NCBI GenBank assembly: GCA_022605425.2
Contig: CM061250.1
Coordinates: 434,001-498,000 of the forward strand
Reading direction: 5' to 3'
DNA: 64,000 nucleotides
Source: Hamiltosporidium tvaerminnensis
Lineage: Eukaryota > Microsporidia > Dubosqiidae
In this document: piece after piece, positions 34,101 through 43,873 of the stretch
Numbering within the stretch: the stretch's first letter is position 1
How the letters are laid out: the number at the start of each line of letters is the position of its first letter
Translations under genes and position numbers: made by a program
The notes under the pieces: generated by a model
Told to the model about the DNA's origin: nothing
What the model saw: only the letters and a program-made list of their open reading frames with translations
Databases searched by the model: none

Positions 34101-36703
34101 ACTAAATGGGAGAAAAAAAAGCATTTATAGATTTATTTAACTTAAATAGTAATTTTTTCGATTTATTTGAAAGTTAAAAATTGAAATCAAAATTTTGATA
34201 TTTAATTCACGTAATAAGTCTAAAGATTGCAGAAAATAGTAAAGTGATATTTTTGAAATCTTTGATTGACTTTTGACATATAAAATTATATTTTTGGTTA
34301 AATTGCGCTTCAAAGAAAAGTAAAATCAAAATAAAAGTTTTTTTTATAGGAGCGAAATCACGGTTTATTATCCGAGGAAATCGGTTGAAAACATCTAAAT
34401 TGATGGATATAAAAAAATTCTGAATGAATAATTTTAAAAAATATAAAAAAAGACTTGAAAAATTCGGAAAAAATGTCAAAAAAATATAAAACTTATAAAA
34501 TTAAATTTTTCTGTGTAAATCCCTGCCTTCAGGAATTCAAACCTTAGAAGTCGACATACTAAGCCGGGCTGATATGATAAAGTTTTTCTATCACAATTTG
34601 TGCTTTCATCTTTTATATCGGGATTTCATATTAATGTCTACTGCAAGCGTTCGCGTATAGTCATTAATATGAAACTAAATACCTATCTCATTCTCAGAAG
34701 AGATAACCTAATAGCGAATATTCATACCATGTGTTTTTATTGAAGTCACGGTAAGGATTAGTCTAGAATTGTTTGTTAAATCATTTATATAATTCAGTAA
34801 TGTCCCGACGACGACTCACCTCGAAAAATTTGATCAGTTTAAAAAATAGAATGCACCAATAAGATGCTGTAATTAAGATATTTACCTTTATATTTGTTCA
34901 TAAAACTTACACAACCAATAATAGGGAGTAGAACTGAACAAAAAACAATTGAAAAGATTCTATCGGTTCAAAAAAATATTTGAATAAACTCTGTTAAATT
35001 GTTTCCAGATTTTGTATTTTTTAAGAATAACATGAAAAATTTGTTTTTTTTAATTTTCCATAAATTTTCATTTTTGAAAAAAAATTTAAATTAATTTGTT
35101 CTGATTTCGTTTCCAAGAATTTAAAGTGTTGCATAAAAAATTTTATGATACAAATGATGTTTTTTGCCGTTCTTCTGTGTAATATATTTATATTCTCAAT
35201 AATAATTGCAAAACACAAATATTACCTGAATAGCTTTATACAACTTTATATTTGATTAAATCGAAAGATTATTAATAAAAATGACTAAGAATTTTTAGAA
35301 TAAATAAATTTAATACTACAGCATATAGTTAAAAGAACGTTTTTTCAGATAAAGAAAATTCAACGTCTGAATAAATTTCTTTGAGAAAAAAAAGACAGAA
35401 TTGAATATAAATAAGTGGAAAGTGAACAGGCTAAACATAAAATGCCGAGCTGAAGCTCCGAAAAATTGAAAGTAAATTAAATGAAAGGAGGAGAATATGC
35501 TGTTAAAAAATATCCTAAATTTTATTGAAAAATTTCTTAAGAGCGGCAAATAATCCAAAAATGAAGGACTAAAAAATATACGAAAAACAGACTAGGTGAC
35601 AGTATAAAATTTTTATTGCAGTGATTTAGAAATTATGTCAGATAGTGAAGTTTAAGATTATTTTCGGGATTATTTCTCTTAGGAATATAAAATAAAGTTC
35701 GTTTCCATGAGCTTAACGTCTAGTATAATATAATTTAAAAAGATGTCTCGAAAATTTGAGAAAAATTACCAAAAATTAACTTAAACGAGATGCTCATATG
35801 TATTCTTACGTTTAATTTTCGCTTTCGCAGCATAAAATGGCGTTAAAAAACTCACTTCGACAAATAGAGAACGGTCTTTGGCGCATTCCACTCTAAAAAA
35901 TAAATTTTCTGTCTACTACTACCCATTTATTAATTCGGAGCTAAAGAGAAGGCTTTTTTGAAATAAATCACAATATTTTTCAAACTGAATTGAAACACTT
36001 TCAGAATTGCCCGATATTCCTAACACCTTAGAAAAATTTAAGTAAATGATACACCATGAAACAGTTTTTAAGAAGAATGCTTTTTTATTTTCAGAATCAC
36101 TAATCTTTAATTTTTTATTAGTTGGTAAAACTAAAAAAACAAATTAAATTATTTGAGATTTTAAGAATTACTACATAGTTGCTGAAAACGAAAGTATCTT
36201 TGACTCAAAGAAAAGAAGTCGGCAGCAAAAACAATAAAAATGAAAAATACAGGCTAAAAATGACACTGATGAGGTAAAAAAAGACAAATACATTGAAAAA
36301 ATATTGGAAACATCCACCGGCGAATTTCTTAGATTCCTTTATCTAAAGAAATTGAGTCGTAACCAAATTCTGAATAGAGACGGGAAAGAGCGTTAATATG
36401 TGTTATCAAAAGGGCCGAGAGGCATGAGGAACAAATACTCTATAAATCAAAGAAGAAATATGATCTTAAACATGTCAATATAAATATATTTCCACTCCTT
36501 TGTATGATGGAGGAACTGACAATGAAAACCCATAAATATCTGACTATAATGAAAAAATAAAGCGGTCAAAGAGGTAGAATAAAATATTTGAAAAGTAAAA
36601 ACATTTTAATCCAGGATTTTATTAGAAATAAACTCATTTTATTGCAAATTTATTTTTTAAAAAATAAAAACGAAGATAATATTATCATATTATTAATTTT
36701 GAT
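34101..36703. other. Intergenic, mixed decay, no gene supported
   Basis: AT-rich. A 45-codon open stretch near 34531-34660 (GIQTLEVDILSRADMIKFFY..) and a GC-richer patch at 36.3-36.5 kb look like eroded coding DNA, but I recognise no family. The last 120 bp before the family C copy (36570-36680) resemble 37990-38110. Confidence 0.4.
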
Positions 36704-36929
36704 GCGGAGGGAGGATAACCACATTAAAAACTTTCTGTTTGGTAATGATGTGTACAATTCGTTATATAATAATTGCTGCCATTATGGTGAAATATAAAGC
36801 ACATCAGATCTATAGACCAATTCTCTATAATCACGAGCTACAACTGATTAGAATAAATAAATAGAAAACTTTCATTTTTTCAGCCTCGATACCTAGAAGT
36901 AAAAGAGGAATGGAATAAGTAAGTAAGTA
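36704..36929 (+). repeat. Interspersed repeat family C, copy 2
   Basis: Begins GCGGAGGGAGGATAACCACA and continues TTAAAAACTTTCTGTTTGGTAATG, identical in layout to the family A head. From about 105 bp in it leaves family A and follows copy 1 of family C (AGATCTATAGACCAATTCTC..CTCGATACCTAGAAGTAAAA). It ends GGAATGGAATAAGTAAGTAAGTA, a tandem AAGT tail. No exact target duplication was found. Confidence 0.75.
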
Positions 36930-37175
36930 TTTTTAATTTCGAAAGAAAGTACTCTAAAAGTTTTTTATACCCTAAAAACTGAAGTATAATGTATAAAATA
37001 ATTGATTTTGAGAACTGAAATACTTGCGAAGAATTTAAAAGAACAAAAAAACTAACTTAAAAAAACGTAAAGATTATCAGAACCGCGCCTCAAAACAAAG
37101 TTTAGACTCTTTAAATTATAATTAAATTACTAATCTACAAAAAAAATTGTAGTTAGTCAAAACTAACAATACAAA
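36930..37175. other. Intergenic spacer between family C copy 2 and family A
   Basis: AT-rich, nothing recognised. Confidence 0.5.
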
Positions 37176-37188
37176 TACATATTTCTAA
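37176..37188. repeat. Target-site duplication, left
   Basis: TACATATTTCTAA, exact copy at 37922-37934 across a family A element. Confidence 0.85.
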
Positions 37189-37921
37189 GAGAATACTTTA
37201 TTTAAAAGTATCACATCTTTTTAAGATAGTGGCAAATGTTATATTTGTTTTCATGACATTAACGCAGTTCTAGGTTTAACATAAATGACTGCTACCCCAA
37301 CACTCCATCGGTAACCCTTGCGATACCTACGTCCCAAAGCCTTTCATCTACCAGGTGTGTAGAACCTAATTAATAGGCGAGGCAGTTGCCCGGAGTTCGT
37401 TAATGTCCGTTGCATGGAGTGTGATCGAAGCCCCCCCCCCGAGCTCCCCCAAGACTATGCAGCATTCCCACTTACTCTACATTTTCTGAAACCAATAAAC
37501 TTCTAGCTAAGATATATTTCAGAGGTTTACATGGGGTCCACCTATACAGTGCAATGTCATACCAACAGTTATAACCTGCTACTTAGCTTTTCTGGCTTTA
37601 AATGGTTTTTATTTTTATATCTCCCAGGCGCTAAGTCTTCTAACCCGAGTGAGCAAGGCTAGTTTTCTATGCTTTTACATGGCAATTACCTACATGTTCA
37701 GCAGCAGTCTGCAATCTGGTTACGTAAAAAACCACAAATAAATTTGTAGAAAAAGTTTCTCCAATTCTTAGACCTCTCCTCCTCATAACAACTCCCATAG
37801 ATCAACCGAAGATGTAGTGTGTTTTTAGTCCCACCAAAAATCCAAATAATGCTTATTACACCAGTTTCACACACTCATCGCCAAGCAGAAAGTTTTTTAT
37901 GTGGTTATCCTCCCTCCACCT
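37189..37921 (-). repeat. Interspersed repeat family A, full-length copy with target duplication
   Basis: Reverse-strand copy, 733 bp. TACATATTTCTAA flanks it exactly at 37176-37188 and 37922-37934, a 13-bp target-site duplication. Sense 5' end is GGTGGAGGGAGGATAACCAC; sense 3' end ACTTTTAAATAAAGTATTCTC. Terminal inverted repeats are absent. Internal runs of five or more T would stop RNA polymerase III, and an AATAAA lies at the 3' end, so a Pol II transcript is the likelier template. Confidence 0.9.
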
Positions 37922-37934
37922 TACATATTTCTAA
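37922..37934. repeat. Target-site duplication, right
   Basis: TACATATTTCTAA, exact copy of 37176-37188. Confidence 0.85.
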
Positions 37935-38704
37935 AATAATTATTGAAATATATTTATTTATATGAGTTGCTTGAATACTGAAGATAAATATAAATGAAGA
38001 GTCTGATTTGGAAGAAGAACCGGTAGTGGTAAAAGAGCTAGAAGAAAATGCATAAAAATCGTAAAACTATTTTAATCCAGAAATTAATTAAAAAAAAATT
38101 TATTTAGTTGCTTGAACGAAAACTCTTTTTTTTTTATTACGAGATGAAATAAAATGAGAAAAATATTTAATAAGAAGGTAAGGATGTTATTATAATAAGT
38201 TGCAACAAAGAGTTATGACAGTAAAGAAATGCAAAATCATTGATTTAGTATAGAAATATAAATATCGAATTTTAAGATTTAATACACAATAATTATAAAT
38301 TTAATTTAAGTTATATTTTTAAAAATTAGTTTAGAATTCGAATACAAAAAAAAGAAGACATCAAAAATACTAATCTGGTATTAATAAAATATTCAAATCA
38401 ACACTTAGATATTAAATACAAAAAAAGAAACAGCAAATAGAAACAATAAAATACTAAATAGCAATAAAAAATCAACTTTTATCATTTATTTATATTCTTT
38501 AAAAAAAACAATATTAATCAAAAATGGAATATTAATATAAATTATTTATACTGAAAATGAAGATATAATTTATATTTAATTAATAAGGTTATTTCCTATA
38601 AAACATGTATTAATTATTCCTTTATTAATATTAAATACAAATATTCTTTGGTTTGATACACTTTATAAGTACTACGCTTTATATATTATGATGATATTAT
38701 TTTT
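37935..38704. other. Spacer between two head-to-head family A copies
   Basis: AT-rich. The stretch 37990-38110 (with AACTATTTTAATCCAGAAATT) resembles 36570-36680 and 25.5-25.6 kb. Its short acidic frame (EESDLEEEPVVVKELEEN) ends just before that block. No gene called. Confidence 0.45.
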
Positions 38705-38716
38705 AGGTTAATTTTT
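38705..38716. repeat. Target-site duplication, left
   Basis: AGGTTAATTTTT, repeated exactly at 39447-39458. Confidence 0.85.
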
Positions 38717-39446
38717 GGGCGGAGGGAGGATAACCACATAAAAAACTTTCTGCTTGGCAATGAGTGTGTGAAACTGGTGTGAGATCATTGTTTGGATTTT
38801 TGGTGGGAATAAAACCACACTACATCTTCGGTTGTTCTATGGGAGTTGTTATGAGGAGAAGAGGTCTAAGAAATGGAGAAACTTTTTCTACAAATTTATT
38901 TGTAGTTTTTTACGTAACCAGATTGCAGACTGCTGCTGAACATGTAGGTAATTGCCATATAAAAACATGGAAACCTAGCCTTGCTCACTCGGGTTAGAAG
39001 ACTTAGCGCCTGGGAGATATAAAATAAAAAACCATTTAAAGCCGGGAGAGCTAAGTAGCAGGTTATACCTGTTGGTATGACATTGCACTGTCTAGGTGGA
39101 CCCCATGTAATTCTCTGAAATATATCTTAGCTAGAAGTTTATTGGGTTCAGAAAGTGTAGAGTAAGTGGGAATGCTGCATAGTCTTGGGGGAGCCCAGGG
39201 GGGGGCTTCGGCCTTAGATCATACTCCATGCAACAGACATTAACGAACTCCGGGCAACTGCTTCGCCTAGTAATTAGGTTCTACACAGCCGGTAGATGAA
39301 AGGCTTTGGGACGTAGGTATCGCAGGGGTTTCTGATGGAGTTTTGGGGTAGCAGTTATTTATGTTAAACCTAGAACTGCGTTAATGTCATGAAAACAAAT
39401 ATACCACTTGCCACTGTTTTAAAAAAGATGTTATACTTTTAAATAA
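38717..39446 (+). repeat. Interspersed repeat family A, full-length copy with target duplication
   Basis: Plus-strand copy, 730 bp, flanked by AGGTTAATTTTT at 38705-38716 and 39447-39458 (12-bp target duplication). Starts GGGCGGAGGGAGGATAACCA and ends ACTTTTAAATAA directly before the right duplication. Together with the inverted copy at 37189-37921 it makes a large inverted pair about 800 bp apart. An open frame of 77 codons at 38764-38997 begins with GTG rather than ATG, so I do not call it a gene. Confidence 0.92.
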
Positions 39447-39458
39447 AGGTTAATTTTT
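39447..39458. repeat. Target-site duplication, right
   Basis: AGGTTAATTTTT, exact copy of 38705-38716. Confidence 0.85.
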
Positions 39459-39493
39459 AAAATAATAACCTCTAAGTAATACAAATGATAAAT

Positions 39494-39720
39494 TTAGAAC
39501 ATCAAATAGTATAATATAAGAGAAATAATATAATATAAGAGAAACAAGGAATTAGAAATAATAAATATAATATAAAAATAATATAAGAAAAGAGAAATAA
39601 TAAATATAATATAAGACAAATATACATATAATATAGAAAAAAAAATATAAAAAATAATATAATATAAGAAATAATATAATATACGAGAAATAATAGAAAA
39701 ATAAATATTAACTTTATATC
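39494..39720. repeat. Degenerate AT/purine simple repeat
   Basis: Recurrent ATAATATAATATAAGAGAAATAATA blocks with drifting length. The reverse strand reads as an 81-codon hydrophobic Ile/Tyr/Ser frame; that is a by-product of the repeat, not a membrane protein. Confidence 0.7.
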
Positions 39721-39763
39721 CTAAATTTAAAATAGACATTTACAAAAAAACTATTTTAATTTA

Positions 39764-40354
39764 CTACTTTTTACTTTTTTTAACTTTATTGCTATTTGCA
39801 ATACTATAAGCTCTAATAAGAAAATTCCAAGCCTCTTCTCCTTTTAAACATACCTGACTCATTCTTTCCTGTATCTTAAGTAACAAATCAATAACACTTC
39901 TTTTTCTTCTGACATAATCACAGCACAAATAAGAAAACTTTTTGGTTTCTAAACTGGGACATAAATTCTTTTTAACAAAATAAAAAGTTCGAATAATTTG
40001 TTCAGTTTGTAATTTTTGTATTTTTAAATACTTAACTATCTCCATATTCATTCTACGCACGTGTGTACAATTCAGTACATTTTTAATATCTTTACTCACC
40101 AGTTCAGATAATTTACTTACTTCTCTAGAACGGGTGTCCCCATAAAATGCATCTGCCATTATATTGGGCATATATCCTAACGGATCGTTTATTTTCTTTT
40201 CAAAATTTCGTAATACACAGTTCTCATACTCTGGTTTGAACATGTACCGCTCTACACTCGGTATATATAGTTTGGGACGAATTACTTTTATTGTTTGTAG
40301 TTGATTTATTTCTTCTTTTTTCTCTGATTTTTCTATATTTTTTTGTATTTCCAT
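39764..40354 (-). CDS. Hypothetical protein, 196 aa
   Basis: An intact frame from ATG 40354, with GCCCCAAAT immediately upstream (C-run 40359-40362), the same start signal as recognised genes here. The protein has a charged N-terminus (MEIQKNIEKSEKKEE), then RPKLYIPSVERYMFKPEYEN, a DPLGYMPNIMADAFYGDTRSRE block, a largely helical middle with three Cys pairs spread out (ENCVLRN, NCTHVRR, NLCPSL, YLCCDYVRRKR) and a basic Lys-rich tail. No signal peptide or membrane segment. Composition is ordinary for a cytosolic or nuclear protein. No family is recognised. The 22-unit minisatellite begins about 280 bp upstream of its start. Confidence 0.75.
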   Translation of the reverse strand: MEIQKNIEKSEKKEEINQLQTIKVIRPKLYIPSVERYMFKPEYENCVLRNFEKKINDPLGYMPNIMADAFYGDTRSREVSKLSELVSKDIKNVLNCTHVRRMNMEIVKYLKIQKLQTEQIIRTFYFVKKNLCPSLETKKFSYLCCDYVRRKRSVIDLLLKIQERMSQVCLKGEEAWNFLIRAYSIANSNKVKKSKK

Positions 40355-40635
40355 ATTTGGGGCGGTTTAAATTTCTTTTTACTTTTTTTTATATTTTTCT
40401 TATATTTATTGGTAGAAGATAATACAAAGGTAACTTTTTGATATTTAAAGAGATACTTGTTTTATTTTTATAAGAAAGAATTGGTTATTTTATACTTGTA
40501 GAATGAATGTATAGTTTGATAAGTTAATTGGATTAAACTAAGATTTTTTTTCAAATTTTAATAGTTTTTTTTTAACAATGAAGAAGTGCTTCAAACTGTA
40601 ATTAAAGATATTAAAATAAAAAATATATTATGAAT
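40355..40635. other. Promoter side of the 196-aa gene
   Basis: AT-rich spacer with the CCCC run next to the start. The minisatellite starts at its right end. Confidence 0.5.
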
Positions 40636-41468
40636 TAACACCCCTTTAATAACATACCAGAGTACCTTCTATCTAACACCCCTTTAATAACATACCAGAG
40701 TACCTTCTATCTAACACCCCTTTAATAGCATAACAAATAATACCTTCTATCTAACACCCCTTTAATAACATACCAGAGTACCTTCTATCTAACACCCCTT
40801 TAAACCACATACTTACTGTAAATTGAATTTAACACACCTTTAACATCCTAGTAGTGTACCTTGTATCTACCACCCCTTTAATAACATACCTGTGTACCTT
40901 CTATCTAACACCCTTTTAATAGCATAACAAATAATACCTATATCTAACACCCCTTTAATAACATACCTGAGTACCTTCTATCTAACACCCTTTTAATAGC
41001 ATAACAAATAATACCTTTTATTTAACACCCCTTTAATAACCTACCAGAGTACCTTCTATCTAACACCCTTTTAATAGCATAACAAATAATACCTATATCT
41101 AACACCCCTTTAATAACATACCTGTGTACCTTCTATCTAACACCCTTTTAATAGCATAACAAATAATACCTATATCTAACACCCCTTTAATAACATACCT
41201 GTGTACCTTCTATCTAACACCCCTTTAATAACATACCTGAGTACCTTCTATCTAACACCCCTTTAATAACATACCTGTGTACCTTCTATCTAACACCCTT
41301 TTAATAGCATAACAAATAATACCTATATAACACCCCTTTAATAAGATACCTGAGTACCTTCTATCTAACACCCTTTTAATGCATAACAAATAAACCTTAT
41401 ATCTAACACCCCTTTAAAATATAACAAATATTACCTTTTATTTAACACCCCTTTAATAACATTTATAT
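40636..41468. repeat. Minisatellite, 22 units of 38-41 bp in two alternating types
   Basis: Units share TAACACCCCTTTAATA. Type a continues ACATACC(A/T)G(A/T)GTACCTTCTATC (38 bp); type b has TTTTAATAGCATAACAAATAATACC(TATATC) (39-40 bp). By my count 22 units, with a and b often alternating, so a higher-order a-b unit of about 77 bp is present. Units 5 and 6 are most diverged. The array lies between the 3' end of the secreted-protein gene (41535) and the start of the 196-aa gene. Confidence 0.92.
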
Positions 41469-41534
41469 AATAATATACTAAATAAGATATAATAATTTTA
41501 AAATAAGCTATTAGTAATACCTTTATTGATTCAC

Positions 41535-42263
41535 CTATCGTTTACCGTCTTCTTCAACTTCGATAATCTTATAATCCAGTCTTTCACTTGGTTTAAGAGA
41601 ACTATCTTTAAAAGTACTGTTATCCCCTTGAGCTTGTAACATATCAGTAAGTATCTTATCGTTAGCAGATATAATATTGGCAAGTTCGTTCATCATATTC
41701 TTAACAATACCTTGGTTTTCAAGTACTTTGGTGACTGGATTAGGGTTGTTGGGTGGATTGGTAGATTCCTCTTTCTTATTCATGGCTGTTGCTACGGGTG
41801 GCTGGTAGGTTTGTGATATGGCCATCATGTCGGGAGTGGAGAAGCCTTTTTGCTGCGTTGGATTTTCTTCGGGCTCTTTGTGGGTGTCCGGCAAGGTTTT
41901 AGAAACTTCTTCTTTTTTCTTTTTTGAAGACAATTTGTGCGACAAATCATCTGGGTTTCTCACGAGAGGCGGGGTTACTTTTTGTTTTTTGTTGGTTTTT
42001 AGGGAATTCTTTGTGTTTTCTTCATTGTCGTCTCTTGGCTTATTGGATTTGAATATACTGTAGCTCATTGCCGCCTTATGCTCAGGGTGTCCTTCTTCAT
42101 CCTCTGGTCCATCGAGGCTCTGTATAGCCTCAGATTTCGCTAATGGTGATTTACTAACCAACTTCTTGTCATCAGCACCGAGCAACTTTTGTTTGGTTGT
42201 CTTCAAAGCATACAAGGTATTTATTATAGCAAATAATATAAAAAGTCCTGTAGTGTTCTTCAT
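41535..42263 (-). CDS. Putative secreted low-complexity protein, 242 aa, GC-richer than neighbours
   Basis: Intact frame from ATG 42263. Residues 1-20 (MKNTTGLFILFAIINTLYAL) are a clear signal peptide with a likely cut after LYA or YAL. The mature part is hydrophilic, rich in Lys, Pro, Asn, Ser and Glu and Cys-free, with segments such as SLDGPEDEEGHPEHKAAMSY and PPNNPNPVTKVLENQ. It may be largely unstructured. Codon use and GC are clearly higher than in every neighbouring gene, with many codons ending in G or C. No CCC run lies at its start. CCCCTTTA-type repeats lie on both sides: an ordered minisatellite downstream and a decayed one upstream. A secreted effector or spore-wall/polar-tube component is possible; transfer from another genome or selection on composition could explain its base content. 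No homologue recognised. Confidence 0.75.
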   Translation of the reverse strand: MKNTTGLFILFAIINTLYALKTTKQKLLGADDKKLVSKSPLAKSEAIQSLDGPEDEEGHPEHKAAMSYSIFKSNKPRDDNEENTKNSLKTNKKQKVTPPLVRNPDDLSHKLSSKKKKEEVSKTLPDTHKEPEENPTQQKGFSTPDMMAISQTYQPPVATAMNKKEESTNPPNNPNPVTKVLENQGIVKNMMNELANIISANDKILTDMLQAQGDNSTFKDSSLKPSERLDYKIIEVEEDGKR

Positions 42264-42740
42264 TTATGTTTTTACAATTTTCGACGTATTTATACTTTTT
42301 CTGAAACATGTTTCGGAAATGTTTTTTTTATGTTTTCTAAACCAAATTGAAACATTATTTTCACAATTGACCAATCAAAATAGGTATTTCATTGAAATAT
42401 TTTTATGTCGAAACATGTTTCATGTGGGTATACACTGTATTTAGGTATAAACAAATATGGAGAAGAAGAAGAGAGAAAATAATTGTAAAAAATAGTATTT
42501 TAATAAACTCCTGGAGACTAAAAATGTGTGATTAGTGGTCTTTTTAATATCTTTTGATTTTTAATATCAAGGATTTTAAATTTTTCCTTATTTGTTCATT
42601 TTTTTAGTTTGGTTATGTTTTATTGGTGAATTGTAAATATTTATAATTAAAAATAGAATCGGTGTTCTAGTAGAAGCAATTTTAAGATTAATAAAGCAAT
42701 TTAAAAGTTTTGGTATATGTTTTCTTATGACTCCTTTAAT
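42264..42740. other. Upstream region of the secreted-protein gene
   Basis: Contains repeated GAAACATGTTTC-like palindromes: TGAAACATGTTTCGGAAATG at 42301-42320 and CGAAACATGTTTCATG at 42409-42424, within 160 bp of the ATG. They could be a paired protein-binding site. Confidence 0.4.
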
Positions 42741-43010
42741 ATTTTTTTTAAGACCCCTTTGGTTTATAGTGTTAATATTAAGACCCATTTAGTATATATT
42801 TTTGCTCTAAGACCTCTTTTATATATCTAGTATATTAAGACCCCTTTATTAATAGGGCGTTCTAAGAGTTCTTTGTTATATGCTGTTTTATTAAGACCCC
42901 TTTATCACACTCTAGTCTATCTAGACCCCTTTAATATATACCTGTATGGATAACACCCCTTTAGTATAATCTTATATGGATAACACCCTCTAATTTACTC
43001 ATGCCACCAA
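42741..43010. repeat. Decayed CCCCTTTA repeat between two divergent genes
   Basis: About seven spaced copies of AAGACCCCTTT(A/T) or AACACCCCTTTA. The last ones (ATAACACCCCTTTAGTATAA) match the minisatellite at 40636-41468, so this appears to be an older member of the same repeat on the other side of the secreted-protein gene. Confidence 0.65.
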
Positions 43011-43206
43011 CACCCTATACCAAGTCTTTATCACCAAGATCCCCTTATCTTTATATTCCAAGATTTCTTCTAATTTTTCCATATTAATACCGTTTTGGAA
43101 ACTCTTATAAAATAACACCTTTTAATTTTATGGTAAAAAATTGTGGACCCTTTATACTTTTTTGTAATTTTATTTTATTTTGAAATAAAACTTCTATTTT
43201 TTTGAA

Positions 43207-43210
43207 CCCC
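43207..43210 (+). promoter_or_regulatory. CCCC start signal that fixes the Derlin start
   Basis: GAACCCCATGG: the run touches ATG 43211 and argues against the in-frame TTG at 43202. Confidence 0.5.
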
Positions 43211-43873
43211 ATGGAAGAACTTAAAAAAATACCAAGAATAACACGTATTATACTTACAATGTCAATATTAATTCCAGTACTTTTCACTATGTCGCCATTT
43301 CTTTCAGAATATTTGTATTTCGATGCTGAATATTTAAAAAGATTACAAATTTGGAGACTAATTACAGGAATATTTGTATCTACATTTGATATAAATCTTG
43401 TGTTTATTCTATTAACCAGATATCAAATATTAAAATTTATAGAAATGTCAAAATTACAAATTGATGCTATATCTCATGAGATAGAATTGACATTTTTTAT
43501 TTTAAGTTTTTCTTTTACACTTTTCTTAGCAAATTTTATCAGTGAACTCGGTTCCTTCAACCAGTGTATCAATATGGCACTTGTAAATTATATGTGCAGA
43601 CTTTGCGGCACAGATAATATGATCAGCTTCTTTGGATTTAGTATCAGTCCAATTTATTTCCCATATTTTTATGGTTTCTACGAGTACATCATCAGTAAAG
43701 GAACTTCTAAGTTCTATTATGGTTTGATACACTCAGTAAGTTATATCTACTTAAGAAAAAAACTTTTTAAGATACCACAGTGTTATATAAATTTTTATAC
43801 ATATATTTTATCAAGAATTAACTGTCCTAAAGGATTTAAAGGCGTAGGTAGAAAAATAGGGAAAAAACAATAA
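43211..43873 (+). CDS. DER1: Derlin (Der1-like ER membrane protein)
   Basis: Derlins are inactive rhomboid-fold proteins of the ER membrane that help move misfolded proteins to the cytosol in ER-associated degradation. The 220-aa protein starts MEELKKIPRITRIILTMSIL, matching the family's 'IPPVTRxxxxxxxxxxL' opening. It has LKRLQIWRLITGIF at residues 42-55, containing the conserved WR pair, and then several hydrophobic spans (about 60-70, 93-111, 122-128, 140-160, 170-181). The 'MSFFGxFxxxAPYLP' block is kept as MISFFGFSISPIYFPYF (137-153). The later GxxxG motif is weaker: GLIHSVSYIYL in place of 'GxxxGHxYYF'. Length is normal to slightly short. ATG 43211 is preferred for the adjoining CCCC. 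Rhomboid protease is excluded by the missing GxSG and catalytic His. Confidence 0.85.
   Translation: MEELKKIPRITRIILTMSILIPVLFTMSPFLSEYLYFDAEYLKRLQIWRLITGIFVSTFDINLVFILLTRYQILKFIEMSKLQIDAISHEIELTFFILSFSFTLFLANFISELGSFNQCINMALVNYMCRLCGTDNMISFFGFSISPIYFPYFYGFYEYIISKGTSKFYYGLIHSVSYIYLRKKLFKIPQCYINFYTYILSRINCPKGFKGVGRKIGKKQ

Noticed and set aside
34510-34590. tRNA-like T-arm (AAGGTTTGAATTCCT on the minus strand)
   Set aside because: No acceptor or anticodon stem can be formed around it.
38764-38997. 77-codon frame inside family A, nearly the same in the copy at 49758-49991
   Set aside because: It starts with GTG, the ATG just upstream is followed by a stop after two codons, and other copies do not keep the frame. 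The similarity simply reflects the recent age of the two repeats.
39494-39739. Hydrophobic 81-codon frame resembling a membrane protein
   Set aside because: It is a translation of an AT/purine simple repeat; composition is Ile/Tyr/Ser only.
40636-41468. CRISPR-like array
   Set aside because: Units are directly adjacent with no unique spacers, so it is a minisatellite.
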